Positions 55,879 through 64,000 of a stretch of 64,000 nt of DNA are shown piece after piece. The first letter of the stretch is position 1; the number at the start of each line of letters is the position of its first letter. Position numbers and translations under genes: made by a program. Under the pieces are notes generated by a model. The model was not told the origin of the DNA, made no database searches, and saw only the letters and a program-made list of their open reading frames with translations. This DNA comes from Moritella marina ATCC 15381 (GTDB taxonomy: Bacteria; Pseudomonadota; Gammaproteobacteria; Enterobacterales; Moritellaceae), in contig NZ_CP044399.1 of the NCBI RefSeq assembly GCF_008931805.1, positions 1,054,001 to 1,118,000 on the forward strand, given 5' to 3'.

Positions 55879-56291
55879 TGCTTTGCTTCCCTTCTCATCA
55901 ACCGAGATATTTGTATTTCTTATGCCTTGATACTATGACAATTGTGTGACCTTCTTCAAGAACATAATTTCATAAAGCGTTGTAATTCTAAATGCCTGTC
56001 TTCCTATAATATCGATGTACCCACTAATTGCAGTGTTAAATATCGGTTAATGACTAAAATGCAGTTTGAGATGTGGCTGTATTTGGTTTTTATGGGGTTA
56101 TTTATTTTTTACAATATGTTAGATTTTTTTATTTTACTGCTTATGAATGTCGTAAATAAACTAATTTCAGCCATTTTAAGGTCTTGATGGTAGAAATAAC
56201 CATATAACCTATGCTTAGGTTAAGTAATGGCTATGTATTATTCAAAATTGGTTTATTGGTTTATTGGTTTATAGGTTAAAGGGGTAAGGGA
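55879..56291. other. intergenic region with a short tandem repeat
   Basis: About 410 AT-rich bases between divergent leuC and the CBS gene. At 56248-56271 there are three perfect copies of TTGGTTTA plus a decayed fourth. No leucine leader peptide with a run of Leu codons is seen on the leuC side. Confidence 0.55.
56248..56279 (+). repeat. 8-base tandem repeat upstream of the CBS gene
   Basis: Three copies of TTGGTTTA and a degenerate fourth (TAGGTTAA), ending 12 bases before the CBS start. Copy number changes would alter spacing of the promoter or ribosome site. Confidence 0.75.
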
Positions 56292-56705
56292 ATGAATTCT
56301 TTAAAAGTATCTGATTATATGCAGTTACGGCCAGTCAAGTTAACTGTAAATATGCCTGTCGCAACAGCCGTTGATAAACTATTGAAATCAGCTCATATTG
56401 GTGCTCCTGTTGTGGATGATAACGATACACTGGTGGGCTGGGTCTCGGAACAGGATTGTTTAGCAACGTTATTGGAATCGAGTTATTACTGTGAAGAAGT
56501 CGCGATTGTTGGCGACTTGATGAAATCTGATGTGCTCACAGCTCGGTCTGAAGACAGTATTATTGAATTAGCACAGAAAATGGTATCAGCAAAACCTAAG
56601 AGCTACCCTGTTATTAACGAGCATGGTGTGGTGGTTGGCGTTATTTCACGTCGTGACGTACTAAAAGCGATGGATAAACAGCAGCAGGCTTGCTATGAAA
56701 AGTAG
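56292..56705 (+). CDS. two-CBS-domain protein
   Basis: 137 residues made of two CBS repeats: VSDYMQLRPVKLTVNMPVATAVDKLL and PVVDDNDTLVGWVSEQDCL, then VGDLMKSDVLTARSEDSI and YPVINEHGVVVGVISRRDVL (seen in part). CBS pairs bind adenosyl ligands and tune partner proteins; no partner enzyme is fused. GGGGTAAGGG before ATG 56292 is a good ribosome site. Role unknown. Confidence 0.9.
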   Translation: MNSLKVSDYMQLRPVKLTVNMPVATAVDKLLKSAHIGAPVVDDNDTLVGWVSEQDCLATLLESSYYCEEVAIVGDLMKSDVLTARSEDSIIELAQKMVSAKPKSYPVINEHGVVVGVISRRDVLKAMDKQQQACYEK

Positions 56706-56746
56706 CAGTTAATTTCTAATTAAGTGCTAATTTAAATTTTATGTCG

Positions 56747-56775
56747 AAAAAGGCTACAATGCTGTAGCCTTTTTG
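56747..56775 (+). terminator. terminator after the CBS gene
   Basis: AAAAAGGCTACA / TGTAGCCTTTTT stem with ATGC loop; usable on both strands for the convergent glpT as well. Confidence 0.85.
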
Positions 56776-56842
56776 TATTGTTATTTATATTATATGTAGT
56801 ACTTAGCGTAGTAACTAAAATACTCCTTAGAATACCGCCTCG

Positions 56843-58204
56843 CTATGCAGCTGCTACATCACCATTTTTGTTATTGTGGAAACGTTTTTCACCGACATAG
56901 GCGTAAGCCAAGCAAATAATAGATGCAAAACAAGAGCCGACTAATACCATGAAGCCACCATCCCAACCGAAATGGTCAACTGTATAACCAAGCACAGCAT
57001 TTGCTGCGACAGCACCGCCGAGATAACCAAATAAACCAGTTAATCCAGCCGCTGTACCAGCTGCTTTCTTAGGTGCAAGCTCAAGAGCATATAAGCCAAT
57101 CAACATGACCGGACCGTAAATTAGGAAGCCAATCGCGATAAGTGCTGCCATATCGATCATCGGGTTACCTGCAGGATTGAACCAGTAAACAAGTACCGCA
57201 ATGGTGACTAATGCCATGAATAATATCCCCGCTGGTGCACGACGGCCTTTGAATAATTTATCCGAGATCCAACCGCAAAGTAGGGTGCCTGGAATGCCAG
57301 CCCACTCATATAAGAAATAAGCCCAAGAAGAACCATCTACAGTGAAACCTTTCGCTTCTTTTAGATAAACGGGAGCCCAATCTAAAACGCCGTAACGGAT
57401 CATATAAACAAAGGCATTAGCGATGGCGATAGACCACAACAGTTTGTTATTGAGCACGTATTTAAAGAAGATTTCTTTTGCTGTCATTTCTTGTTCATGA
57501 TCTTTACTGTAATCATCAGGGTAGTCATCTTTGTATTCTTCGATTGGTGGTAATCCACAAGACTGTGGCGTATCACGTACAGTAAACCAGACAAAGACAG
57601 CGACGATGACAGCAAAGAAAGCGGGGACATAAAATGCAGCATGCCAGTCATCGTTGAATGCCCATAGTCCAAGTAAGAACATAGGGCCGATTAAACCGCC
57701 GCCAACATTATGTGCGACATTCCAAACTGAAACTAACTCACCACGTTCTTTCTTTGACCACCAATGAACCATGGTTCTACCGCAAGCTGGCCAGCCCATG
57801 CCTTGAAACCAACCATTTAGAAATAATAAAACGAACATGGCGGTGATACTGCTTGTTGCCCAAGGCATATAGCCAAAAGTAAACATAACAGCGGCGGACA
57901 TTAATAACCCGGCAGTTAAGAAATAGCGTGGATTCGAGCGGTCGGAGACACTGCCCATGAGAAATTTAGATAAGCCGTACGAAATAGAGACTGCCGATAA
58001 CGCTACCCCTAGATCACCACGGCTAAAGCCTTGCTCAATCAAGTATGGCATGGCCAAACTGAAATTTTTACGAACGAGATAATAGCCAGCATAACCAAAG
58101 AAAATACCAAAGAATAACTGCCAACGTAAGAATTTATAAGTAGAGTCAATTTGACCTACGGGTAAGCGAGCGATGTGCTCTTTCGGTTTGAAAATACCAA
58201 ACAT
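56843..58204 (-). CDS. glpT: glycerol-3-phosphate transporter
   Basis: 453 residues, the GlpT length. It follows E. coli GlpT along its length: [78 protein letters not shown] and [13 protein letters not shown] (shown in part). It is an organophosphate:phosphate antiporter in the inner membrane. Single gene; GlpR-like and CRP-like sites lie upstream. GAGGTTATAA precedes ATG 58204. Confidence 0.95.
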   Translation of the reverse strand: MFGIFKPKEHIARLPVGQIDSTYKFLRWQLFFGIFFGYAGYYLVRKNFSLAMPYLIEQGFSRGDLGVALSAVSISYGLSKFLMGSVSDRSNPRYFLTAGLLMSAAVMFTFGYMPWATSSITAMFVLLFLNGWFQGMGWPACGRTMVHWWSKKERGELVSVWNVAHNVGGGLIGPMFLLGLWAFNDDWHAAFYVPAFFAVIVAVFVWFTVRDTPQSCGLPPIEEYKDDYPDDYSKDHEQEMTAKEIFFKYVLNNKLLWSIAIANAFVYMIRYGVLDWAPVYLKEAKGFTVDGSSWAYFLYEWAGIPGTLLCGWISDKLFKGRRAPAGILFMALVTIAVLVYWFNPAGNPMIDMAALIAIGFLIYGPVMLIGLYALELAPKKAAGTAAGLTGLFGYLGGAVAANAVLGYTVDHFGWDGGFMVLVGSCFASIICLAYAYVGEKRFHNNKNGDVAAA

Positions 58205-58708
58205 TTATAACCTCGAGTTTCAACGTGTTGATGGTTTTTAATAACCATTTCATAGGGTGTGATGTTCGTTCGAGCGAAAATCGCCATCATCTTATTTTCT
58301 TTCGAATATTTTTGATGTGATATAGATCGAATAAACATGTGTTTAAAATCAGTGTGATAGCAGTTATTAATAAATATGTATAAATAAACTAGTGGTGCAA
58401 GTATCTGTAAATAAAACGTGACAGCTTATAAGGCTAGGTAGTTACTACTCATTTAGGGGTGTTAGTGGCGTGTCTAAGCATGTTATTGATGTAATGTGTA
58501 AATAATTACTGCCGTTTATGATTGAATTTATATTTCCTTGATACCGGTCTAATCGACTAAAAAGTGTCCCGCAACAGCGTCTTAAAGTGGTTGTAAACGA
58601 GCAACTATAAGGCTTTTCATTTGAAATCCAATAATCATTTGAAATTCGATAGATACTGGCATAGTATTTCGCTTTTATCCTAAAGTTAATGGGCGCTTTC
58701 TAACTATT
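58205..58708. other. control region between glpT and hrpA
   Basis: About 500 bases. On the glpT side there is a GlpR-like palindrome at 58262-58281 and a CRP-like half-site at 58316-58331. The hrpA side shows no clear operator. No ORF or long repeat seen. Confidence 0.5.
58262..58281. promoter_or_regulatory. GlpR-like operator upstream of glpT
   Basis: ATGTTCGTTCGAGCGAAAAT keeps the TTCG/CGAA halves and spacing of E. coli GlpR sites, 58 bases before the glpT start. The right half is imperfect. Confidence 0.45.
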
Positions 58709-61700
58709 ATGCAGAGTATCTTAAAATCCCTGACAGCTGAGCTATCTAACTGTATGCACGCGGATCGTTTTCGTTTTAAACGTCGTTTGCAAACTGCGCA
58801 AAAATTACCTGCTGAAAAGCAAGAGAAAGCCGTTGATAAACTGCAGCAAGATATTGCAGCATCGGCAAGCCTGCGTCAGTCGCGTATTGATAACTTACCT
58901 GTAGTCTCTTATCCTGAGTCTCTGCCGATTAGTCAGAAACGTAACGATATTGCTAACGCTATCTTAAATAATCAAGTGGTTATTATTGCGGGTGAAACTG
59001 GCTCGGGTAAAACCACTCAGATCCCGAAAATATGCCTCGACCTCGGGTTAGGTATTGATGGCATGATTGGCCATACTCAGCCAAGACGACTGGCAGCGCG
59101 TACTGTTGCTAATCGTATTGCCGAAGAGCTTGACTCAGAGCTTGGTGAGCATGTTGGTTATAAGATCCGTTTTAACGATAACGTCAGCAAAAAAAGTTAC
59201 ATCAAATTAATGACCGACGGTATTTTACTGGCAGAGATCCAACAAGATCGCTTTTTAAGTAAATATGACGTCATCATTATCGATGAAGCCCATGAACGTA
59301 GTTTAAACATTGATTTTATTTTGGGTTATTTAAAGCAGTTACTTAACCGCCGACCTGATTTAAAAGTGATTATTACCTCTGCGACAATCGACCCAGAGCG
59401 TTTCTCCAAGCACTTTAATAATGCCCCTATGATTGAAGTGTCTGGTCGTACTTATCCTGTTGAAGTGCGTTATAACGCCTTAGCAGAGCAAGAAGATGGC
59501 CACGAGCGTGATCAAATTCAAGGTATTGTGGATGCGGTGGATGAACTGCAAAGCGAAGGCCTCGGTGATATTCTGGTTTTCCTGAATGGTGAACGCGAGA
59601 TCCGTGACACTGCCGATGCGTTAAACAAGTTAAAGCTGCGCGATACCGAAGTGTTACCGCTATATGCCCGTTTGACCAATGCAGAGCAAAACCGTATTTT
59701 CCAAAGTCATGTTGGCCGTCGTGTCGTCTTAGCGACAAACGTGGCTGAAACATCACTAACCGTACCGGGCATCAAGTATGTGATTGACCCTGGTACCGCC
59801 CGTATTAGTCGTTATAGCTATCGTACTAAAGTACAGCGTTTGCCGATTGAAGCTGTATCACAAGCCAGTGCCAATCAGCGTATGGGTCGTTGTGGTCGTG
59901 TCAGTGCGGGTATATGTATTCGCCTTTACAGCGAAGAAGATTTTAATAATCGTCCAGAATTTACCGACCCAGAGATCCAACGCACTAACCTTGCATCCGT
60001 TATTTTGCAAATGCATGCACTAGGGTTAGGGGACGTTGCTAATTTCCCATTTGTACAGCCGCCAGACAGTCGCAATATTACCGATGGTTTAAAACTGTTG
60101 GAAGAGTTAGGCGCGATTGATATCAGTAACGCCGATCATAATAAACGCCTGACACCTGTGGGTATCGCGTTGGCTAAGTTGCCGATTGATCCACGACTTG
60201 CGCGTATGGTAATGGAAGCAAATACCAATGGTTGTTTAAATGAAGTGATGATTATTACTGCGGCCTTGTCGATTCAAGACCCACGTGAACGTCCTATGGA
60301 AAAACAACAAGCGGCCGATGAGCAACATCGTCGTTTTTATGATAAAGAATCAGATTTTATCACTTTCTTGAATCTGTGGAATTACGTCAAACAGCAGCAA
60401 GATGAGTTATCGTCATCGCAATTCCGCCGTTTGTGTAAGAAAGATTATCTGGCTTATATGCGCGTGCGTGAGTGGCAAGATATTTACTCGCAACTGTCGC
60501 AAGTGGTCAGAGAGCTTGGTTTTATCGTTAATCCCGTCAAGCTTAATGAAGAGGGCGAGATCAGCAACAGTGATAACATCCACAAAGCATTGTTATCGGG
60601 TATGCTGAGCCACGTTGGCTTTAAAGATAAAGATCAAGATTATACTGGTGCACGTAACAGTAAGTTTAATATCTTTCCCGGTTCAGGTTTGTTTAAAAAA
60701 CAACCTAAGTGGGTGATGGTGGCAGAGCTGGTGGAAACATCGCGCTTATTTGGTCGTATTGCCGCAAAGATCCAACCAGAATGGATTGAACCACTGGCTG
60801 CGCATTTGAATAAATCGAGTTACAGTGAACCGCATTGGGAAAAACGTCGTGCTGCTGTTGTTGCTGCTGAAAAAGTGACTCTGTACGGTTTAGTTATTGT
60901 AGCTAAGCGTATGGTTAACTATAGTCAAATTGATCCGGCGCTCTGCCGTGAGATCTTTATCCGCAGTGGTTTAGTTGAAGGCGAATTCAATACGAAGCAT
61001 GCGTTCTTCAAGCACAATATGGCTGAAGTGGAGCGTATTCACGAACTCGAGCATAAATCACGTCGTCGTGACATTCTCGTTAGTGATGATGATCTGTTCG
61101 GCTTCTATGCGGATGTGATTCCAGAACACGTTTGTTCAGGTCGTCATTTTGATAGCTGGTGGAAAAAAGAGATCAAGCAAACACCAGATCTATTAACACT
61201 CACGCAAGCGCGTTTGATGAAACATGATGCAGAGTCTATCACTGCACTGAGTTATCCAGAGTTTTGGAACCAAAACAGCTTTAAGTTCAAATTGGAATAC
61301 AACTTTGAACCGGGTACCGTTGAAGATGGGGTGACGGTGATCATTCCGCTGGCGATCTTAAATCAAATTAATGAACAAGGTTTTGATTGGCAGATCCCGG
61401 CGTTACGTGAAGAGTTGGTGATTACGATGATCAAGGCATTGCCAAAAACATTACGTCGTAATTTTGTACCTGCCCCTAATTATGCAGGCGCTGCATTAGA
61501 AAATATGGATCCGAATCAAGGTGATCTAGTGGCGAGTTTGACTAAGCAGTTGTTGCGTATGACTGGCGTGCGTTTAGAGCAAGATGCGTGGGAATTATTA
61601 ACGTTACCAACACACCTTAAAATGCATTTTAAGATCGTTGATGAGAATCTAAATAAGATCAGCTTTGGTGATGATCTCGGTGCATTAAAGCAAAAGTTAC

Positions 61701-62617
61701 AAGGTAATATTCAACAAACCTTAGTGAAAGTAGCGGATAAAGGTATTGAGAAAAAAGATCTGATTACTTGGGATTTTGGTAAATTACCGACAGAGTTTAA
61801 ACAAAAACACGGTGGTTATGAAGTTAAAGCGTATCCAGCTTTAGTGGATAACAAAAACTCGGTTGAAATTAAGCTGTTCGATCATCAAGAAGACGCGGCG
61901 GTTGCTGCAAGAGCCGGTTTACGTCGATTGATTTTACTTAATGTACCGTCACCGATTAAATACCTTGAACAGAAACTGCCGAATAAAGCCAAGCTTGGCC
62001 TGTACTTTAATCCATTTGGTAAAGTAACGGATTTGATCCACGATTGTATTTCTTGTGCAGTAGATAGCATCATAGCGAAACAACCTGCGCCGAGTGATGC
62101 CGAAAGCTTTGAAACGCTAAAAGAATTAGTGCGTGCTAATATTGCGGATGAAACGGTGGAAGTAGCCAAGCAGGTTGAGAAAATTCTTACCGCCGCTCAC
62201 CAAGTGCATAAGCAGCTTAAAGGCAAAGTGTCGCTGGATATGATAGTCGCTAACGGTGATATTAAAGCGCAATTAGCGGCGCTTATTTACAGTGGCTTTG
62301 TGACTCATACAGGGGTTAACAAATTAGCCGATGTACAGCGTTACATTAGTGCAATTGAACACCGCTTGAATAAGCTTAAGATTGATCCTATTCGCGATCG
62401 CGGTAATGCGGTAGAGGTTCAACCATTAACTGCAAGCTATATTCAGCTGACGAAAATGCCACGCTTAACGCTTGCTCAGCAGAATGAGTTATTAAAACTA
62501 CGCTGGATGCTCGAAGAGTTGCGTGTGTCGTTATTCGCGCAGCAATTGGGGACAAGTTATCCGGTATCCATTAAACGCGTTAAAATCGCGTTTGCAGAGT
62601 TTAAAGCGGCTTTGTAG
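58709..62617 (+). CDS. hrpA: ATP-dependent RNA helicase HrpA
   Basis: 1302 residues, the length of E. coli HrpA. Walker A AGETGSGKTTQIPK at about 94-107, DEAH at 192-195, SAT motif in VIITSATIDP, then the helicase C, HA2 and long HrpA-specific C-terminal regions. In E. coli HrpA acts on mRNA and stalled ribosomes. Single gene with its own terminator; the start ATG 58709 lacks a clear Shine-Dalgarno. Confidence 0.96.
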   Translation: MQSILKSLTAELSNCMHADRFRFKRRLQTAQKLPAEKQEKAVDKLQQDIAASASLRQSRIDNLPVVSYPESLPISQKRNDIANAILNNQVVIIAGETGSGKTTQIPKICLDLGLGIDGMIGHTQPRRLAARTVANRIAEELDSELGEHVGYKIRFNDNVSKKSYIKLMTDGILLAEIQQDRFLSKYDVIIIDEAHERSLNIDFILGYLKQLLNRRPDLKVIITSATIDPERFSKHFNNAPMIEVSGRTYPVEVRYNALAEQEDGHERDQIQGIVDAVDELQSEGLGDILVFLNGEREIRDTADALNKLKLRDTEVLPLYARLTNAEQNRIFQSHVGRRVVLATNVAETSLTVPGIKYVIDPGTARISRYSYRTKVQRLPIEAVSQASANQRMGRCGRVSAGICIRLYSEEDFNNRPEFTDPEIQRTNLASVILQMHALGLGDVANFPFVQPPDSRNITDGLKLLEELGAIDISNADHNKRLTPVGIALAKLPIDPRLARMVMEANTNGCLNEVMIITAALSIQDPRERPMEKQQAADEQHRRFYDKESDFITFLNLWNYVKQQQDELSSSQFRRLCKKDYLAYMRVREWQDIYSQLSQVVRELGFIVNPVKLNEEGEISNSDNIHKALLSGMLSHVGFKDKDQDYTGARNSKFNIFPGSGLFKKQPKWVMVAELVETSRLFGRIAAKIQPEWIEPLAAHLNKSSYSEPHWEKRRAAVVAAEKVTLYGLVIVAKRMVNYSQIDPALCREIFIRSGLVEGEFNTKHAFFKHNMAEVERIHELEHKSRRRDILVSDDDLFGFYADVIPEHVCSGRHFDSWWKKEIKQTPDLLTLTQARLMKHDAESITALSYPEFWNQNSFKFKLEYNFEPGTVEDGVTVIIPLAILNQINEQGFDWQIPALREELVITMIKALPKTLRRNFVPAPNYAGAALENMDPNQGDLVASLTKQLLRMTGVRLEQDAWELLTLPTHLKMHFKIVDENLNKISFGDDLGALKQKLQGNIQQTLVKVADKGIEKKDLITWDFGKLPTEFKQKHGGYEVKAYPALVDNKNSVEIKLFDHQEDAAVAARAGLRRLILLNVPSPIKYLEQKLPNKAKLGLYFNPFGKVTDLIHDCISCAVDSIIAKQPAPSDAESFETLKELVRANIADETVEVAKQVEKILTAAHQVHKQLKGKVSLDMIVANGDIKAQLAALIYSGFVTHTGVNKLADVQRYISAIEHRLNKLKIDPIRDRGNAVEVQPLTASYIQLTKMPRLTLAQQNELLKLRWMLEELRVSLFAQQLGTSYPVSIKRVKIAFAEFKAAL

Positions 62618-62660
62618 TGGAGCGGCCATGATTAATTAAGATAAACGATTAATCTAGCGA

Positions 62661-62696
62661 TATAAAAAGGGAAGCACACGTGCTTCCCTTTTTATA
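62661..62696. terminator. bidirectional terminator after hrpA
   Basis: A perfect 17-bp palindromic arm pair (TATAAAAAGGGAAGCAC with its complement) and 2-base loop, between hrpA and the convergent receiver-GGDEF gene. Confidence 0.88.
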
Positions 62697-62723
62697 TCTC
62701 GCCAAGAAGTGGAATATACATTT

Positions 62724-63650
62724 TTATATTATCCATTGGTCTCGGCCGTTCTCTTTTGCTTGGTAGAGCTTTTCATCGGCTTGTAACATTAACTCTTTGA
62801 CGGTTACATCTCGACTTGGAACAAGACTTATTACCCCAAAGCTCATGGTTACTATGGCCTGTTTATCTATGCCTTCATGTCTAAATTCCAGTGAACGAAC
62901 TGCATTAACTAATTTTTCAGCAACTAATTTAGCATTCTTTATGTCGGTATTAGGCAGCAACATACAAAACTCTTCACCGCCATATCTAGCGACAAGTTCA
63001 GAAGGGCGGCGCAGTGAACTATCGAGTATCGATGCGACCGCTTTTAAACATTCGTCACCTTGGATATGGCCATAGTGATCATTGTATTTTTTAAAGAAAT
63101 CGATATCTGCAATGATGAAGGTGAGTGGCTGTGCATGGCGTTTTGCTCGTGCTAGCTCTTTAGCCATGGTGATATCTAGGTGCCGGCGATTGGCTATACC
63201 TGTTAAACCATCAAGTGTCGCGAGACGCTCTAATTCTTCATTTGCAATTTCTAATTTTTTGGTTGTTTGTAAAAGCTGCGTTCGCATTGCGGCAATACGT
63301 TCCATTGCCGTCATTTTAGCGAGGAGTATTTGCTTTTTAATTGGTTTTGGTAAGTAGTCATCACCACCTGCTTCAATGCCGATCATGATATCTTCAGGTG
63401 CTGTTTTACCGCTCAAAAAGATAATGGGCACCCAGTCGGTGAATTTATCTCTAATTTGTGCCGCGACTTGATAACCGTTTATACCAACCATGACAACACC
63501 GAGTAATACAATATCGGGATTGCATTCAGCAAACATCGCGATCCCTGTTTCTCCGTTCTCTGCATCAAAGACTTCGTGATCAAGGTGTTGTAAGTACGAA
63601 CGAATAATGACTCGTTCAATCTTGGAATCATCGATTATGAGGATCTTCAT
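62724..63650 (-). CDS. receiver-GGDEF protein without the phosphorylated Asp
   Basis: 308 residues. N-terminal receiver domain (1-120) with the acidic pair Asp7-Asp8, Ser80 and Lys102, but the phospho-acceptor is Gly51 (LLGVVMVG instead of LLDVMMPG). A short coiled linker leads to a GGDEF domain with GGEEF at 224-228, DGLTGIANRR and ADIDFFKKYND intact. The inhibitory RxxD reads RPSE. It likely makes c-di-GMP, but not under normal phosphorelay control. No histidine kinase is beside it. Confidence 0.85.
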   Translation of the reverse strand: MKILIIDDSKIERVIIRSYLQHLDHEVFDAENGETGIAMFAECNPDIVLLGVVMVGINGYQVAAQIRDKFTDWVPIIFLSGKTAPEDIMIGIEAGGDDYLPKPIKKQILLAKMTAMERIAAMRTQLLQTTKKLEIANEELERLATLDGLTGIANRRHLDITMAKELARAKRHAQPLTFIIADIDFFKKYNDHYGHIQGDECLKAVASILDSSLRRPSELVARYGGEEFCMLLPNTDIKNAKLVAEKLVNAVRSLEFRHEGIDKQAIVTMSFGVISLVPSRDVTVKELMLQADEKLYQAKENGRDQWII

Positions 63651-63723
63651 CGGCAGCCCTTGCTCTATCTAGTCGTTATTCATATTCTGATTTAATAACT
63701 AAATATAGCAAGTATATGTTTCT

Positions 63724-64000
63724 TTAGTGTAATTTTTTATTGTTCTGTATCACACACTCTGTGTTATAGCTTTTCATCGTCGCTTTAACTTGGAATATTT
63801 CGTCTGCAGTTAACTCGTCATCCCACGTCACGACTGCCGAGATGGTCGGGCTTTGGGCTGCTTTTAACAAAGTGTGGAACTTATTATTGATTTTAGCCTT
63901 GTGGATGATTAGTGCACTATTTGCGCTAATACCCTGCTGTGACAACAGTGCTGCGGTAAGCGTCATTGGCGGGGCAATGATTGCAGTCCATTGACCATGA
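63724..64000 (-). CDS. SulA-like cell division inhibitor (5' partial)
   Basis: The frame stays open from the stop at 63724 to the right edge, so the gene continues beyond the window; ATG 63966 is internal. About 91 residues remain. The readable part starts HGQWTAIIAPPMTLTAALL and goes on with GISANSALIIHK and AVVTWDDELTADE, resembling the RecA-like C-terminal half of SulA, which blocks FtsZ after DNA damage. Whether a LexA box precedes it cannot be seen. Assignment is moderate. Confidence 0.65.
   Translation of the reverse strand, partial: HGQWTAIIAPPMTLTAALLSQQGISANSALIIHKAKINNKFHTLLKAAQSPTISAVVTWDDELTADEIFQVKATMKSYNTECVIQNNKKLH

Noticed and set aside
56248-56279. CRISPR array
   Set aside because: Repeat unit is 8 bases without spacers; a plain tandem repeat.
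1-64000. tRNA, rRNA, insertion sequences, prophage or toxin-antitoxin genes
   Set aside because: Looked for and not seen by eye; no cloverleaf, transposase or integrase motif was found.

Overview
The window is 64 kb of chromosome from a cold-water marine gammaproteobacterium, most like Moritella or a close relative in the Alteromonadales/Vibrionales neighbourhood. The evidence is the serC-hisC-aroA-cmk-rpsA-ihfB-lapA-lapB-pyrF order, the fadR/nhaB/dsbB/ycgB neighbourhood shared with enterics and vibrios, marine families (DUF2982, rhombosortase, the PdsR/PdsS pair, LpxR-type deacylase) and an AT-leaning base composition. The genus is inferred from family resemblance, not from a search. I saw no rRNA, tRNA, CRISPR array, insertion sequence or prophage.

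Layout. 1-8.3 kb: small accessory genes (two LysE exporters, the first cut by the window edge, a GGDEF protein, methyltransferase, two GNAT acetyltransferases, cupin, PaiB-like protein, HAD protein, ppiB, lipoprotein, EamA exporter). 8.5-17.8 kb: conserved housekeeping block for serine, histidine/aromatic and pyrimidine synthesis, ribosomal protein S1, IHF-beta and the LapAB envelope regulators. 17.8-24 kb: rhombosortase, TapT-like tRNA modification enzyme, HIT protein, H-NS, a lysine riboswitch driving an NhaC-family transporter, thymidine kinase and an EAL protein that stops short.

24.1-34.5 kb (all minus strand) is the most unusual part: a six-haem secreted cytochrome with a beta-propeller front half, a GT-C-like membrane enzyme, a small exported protein, an FAD oxidoreductase, an FTR1 iron permease, a four-helix membrane protein with paired histidines and a 680-residue exported protein of unknown family. 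A strong Fur-like site overlaps the -10 box in front of the cytochrome, and a weaker one precedes the 680-residue gene. I read this as a candidate iron-responsive uptake/redox locus that I cannot match to a described system.

34.6-44.1 kb: DUF2982 with a PdsS/PdsR two-component pair, a START-domain protein, a membrane coiled-coil protein, an LpxR-like lipid A deacylase, a beta-barrel protein, ppnP, a DUF1244 protein and dsbB. 44.3-51.7 kb: nhaB divergent from fadR, then the yeaG-yeaH-ycgB stress cluster. 52.1-55.9 kb: leuC, leuD and a Leptospira-type citramalate synthase gene where leuA might be expected. 56.3-64 kb: CBS protein, glpT, hrpA, a receiver-GGDEF protein that has lost its phosphorylated aspartate, and the C-terminal part of a SulA-like division inhibitor running off the right edge.

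Several gene starts were moved downstream from the longest possible reading frame using Shine-Dalgarno position and family length; these are stated in each entry. Coordinates of short motifs were counted by hand and may be off by one.
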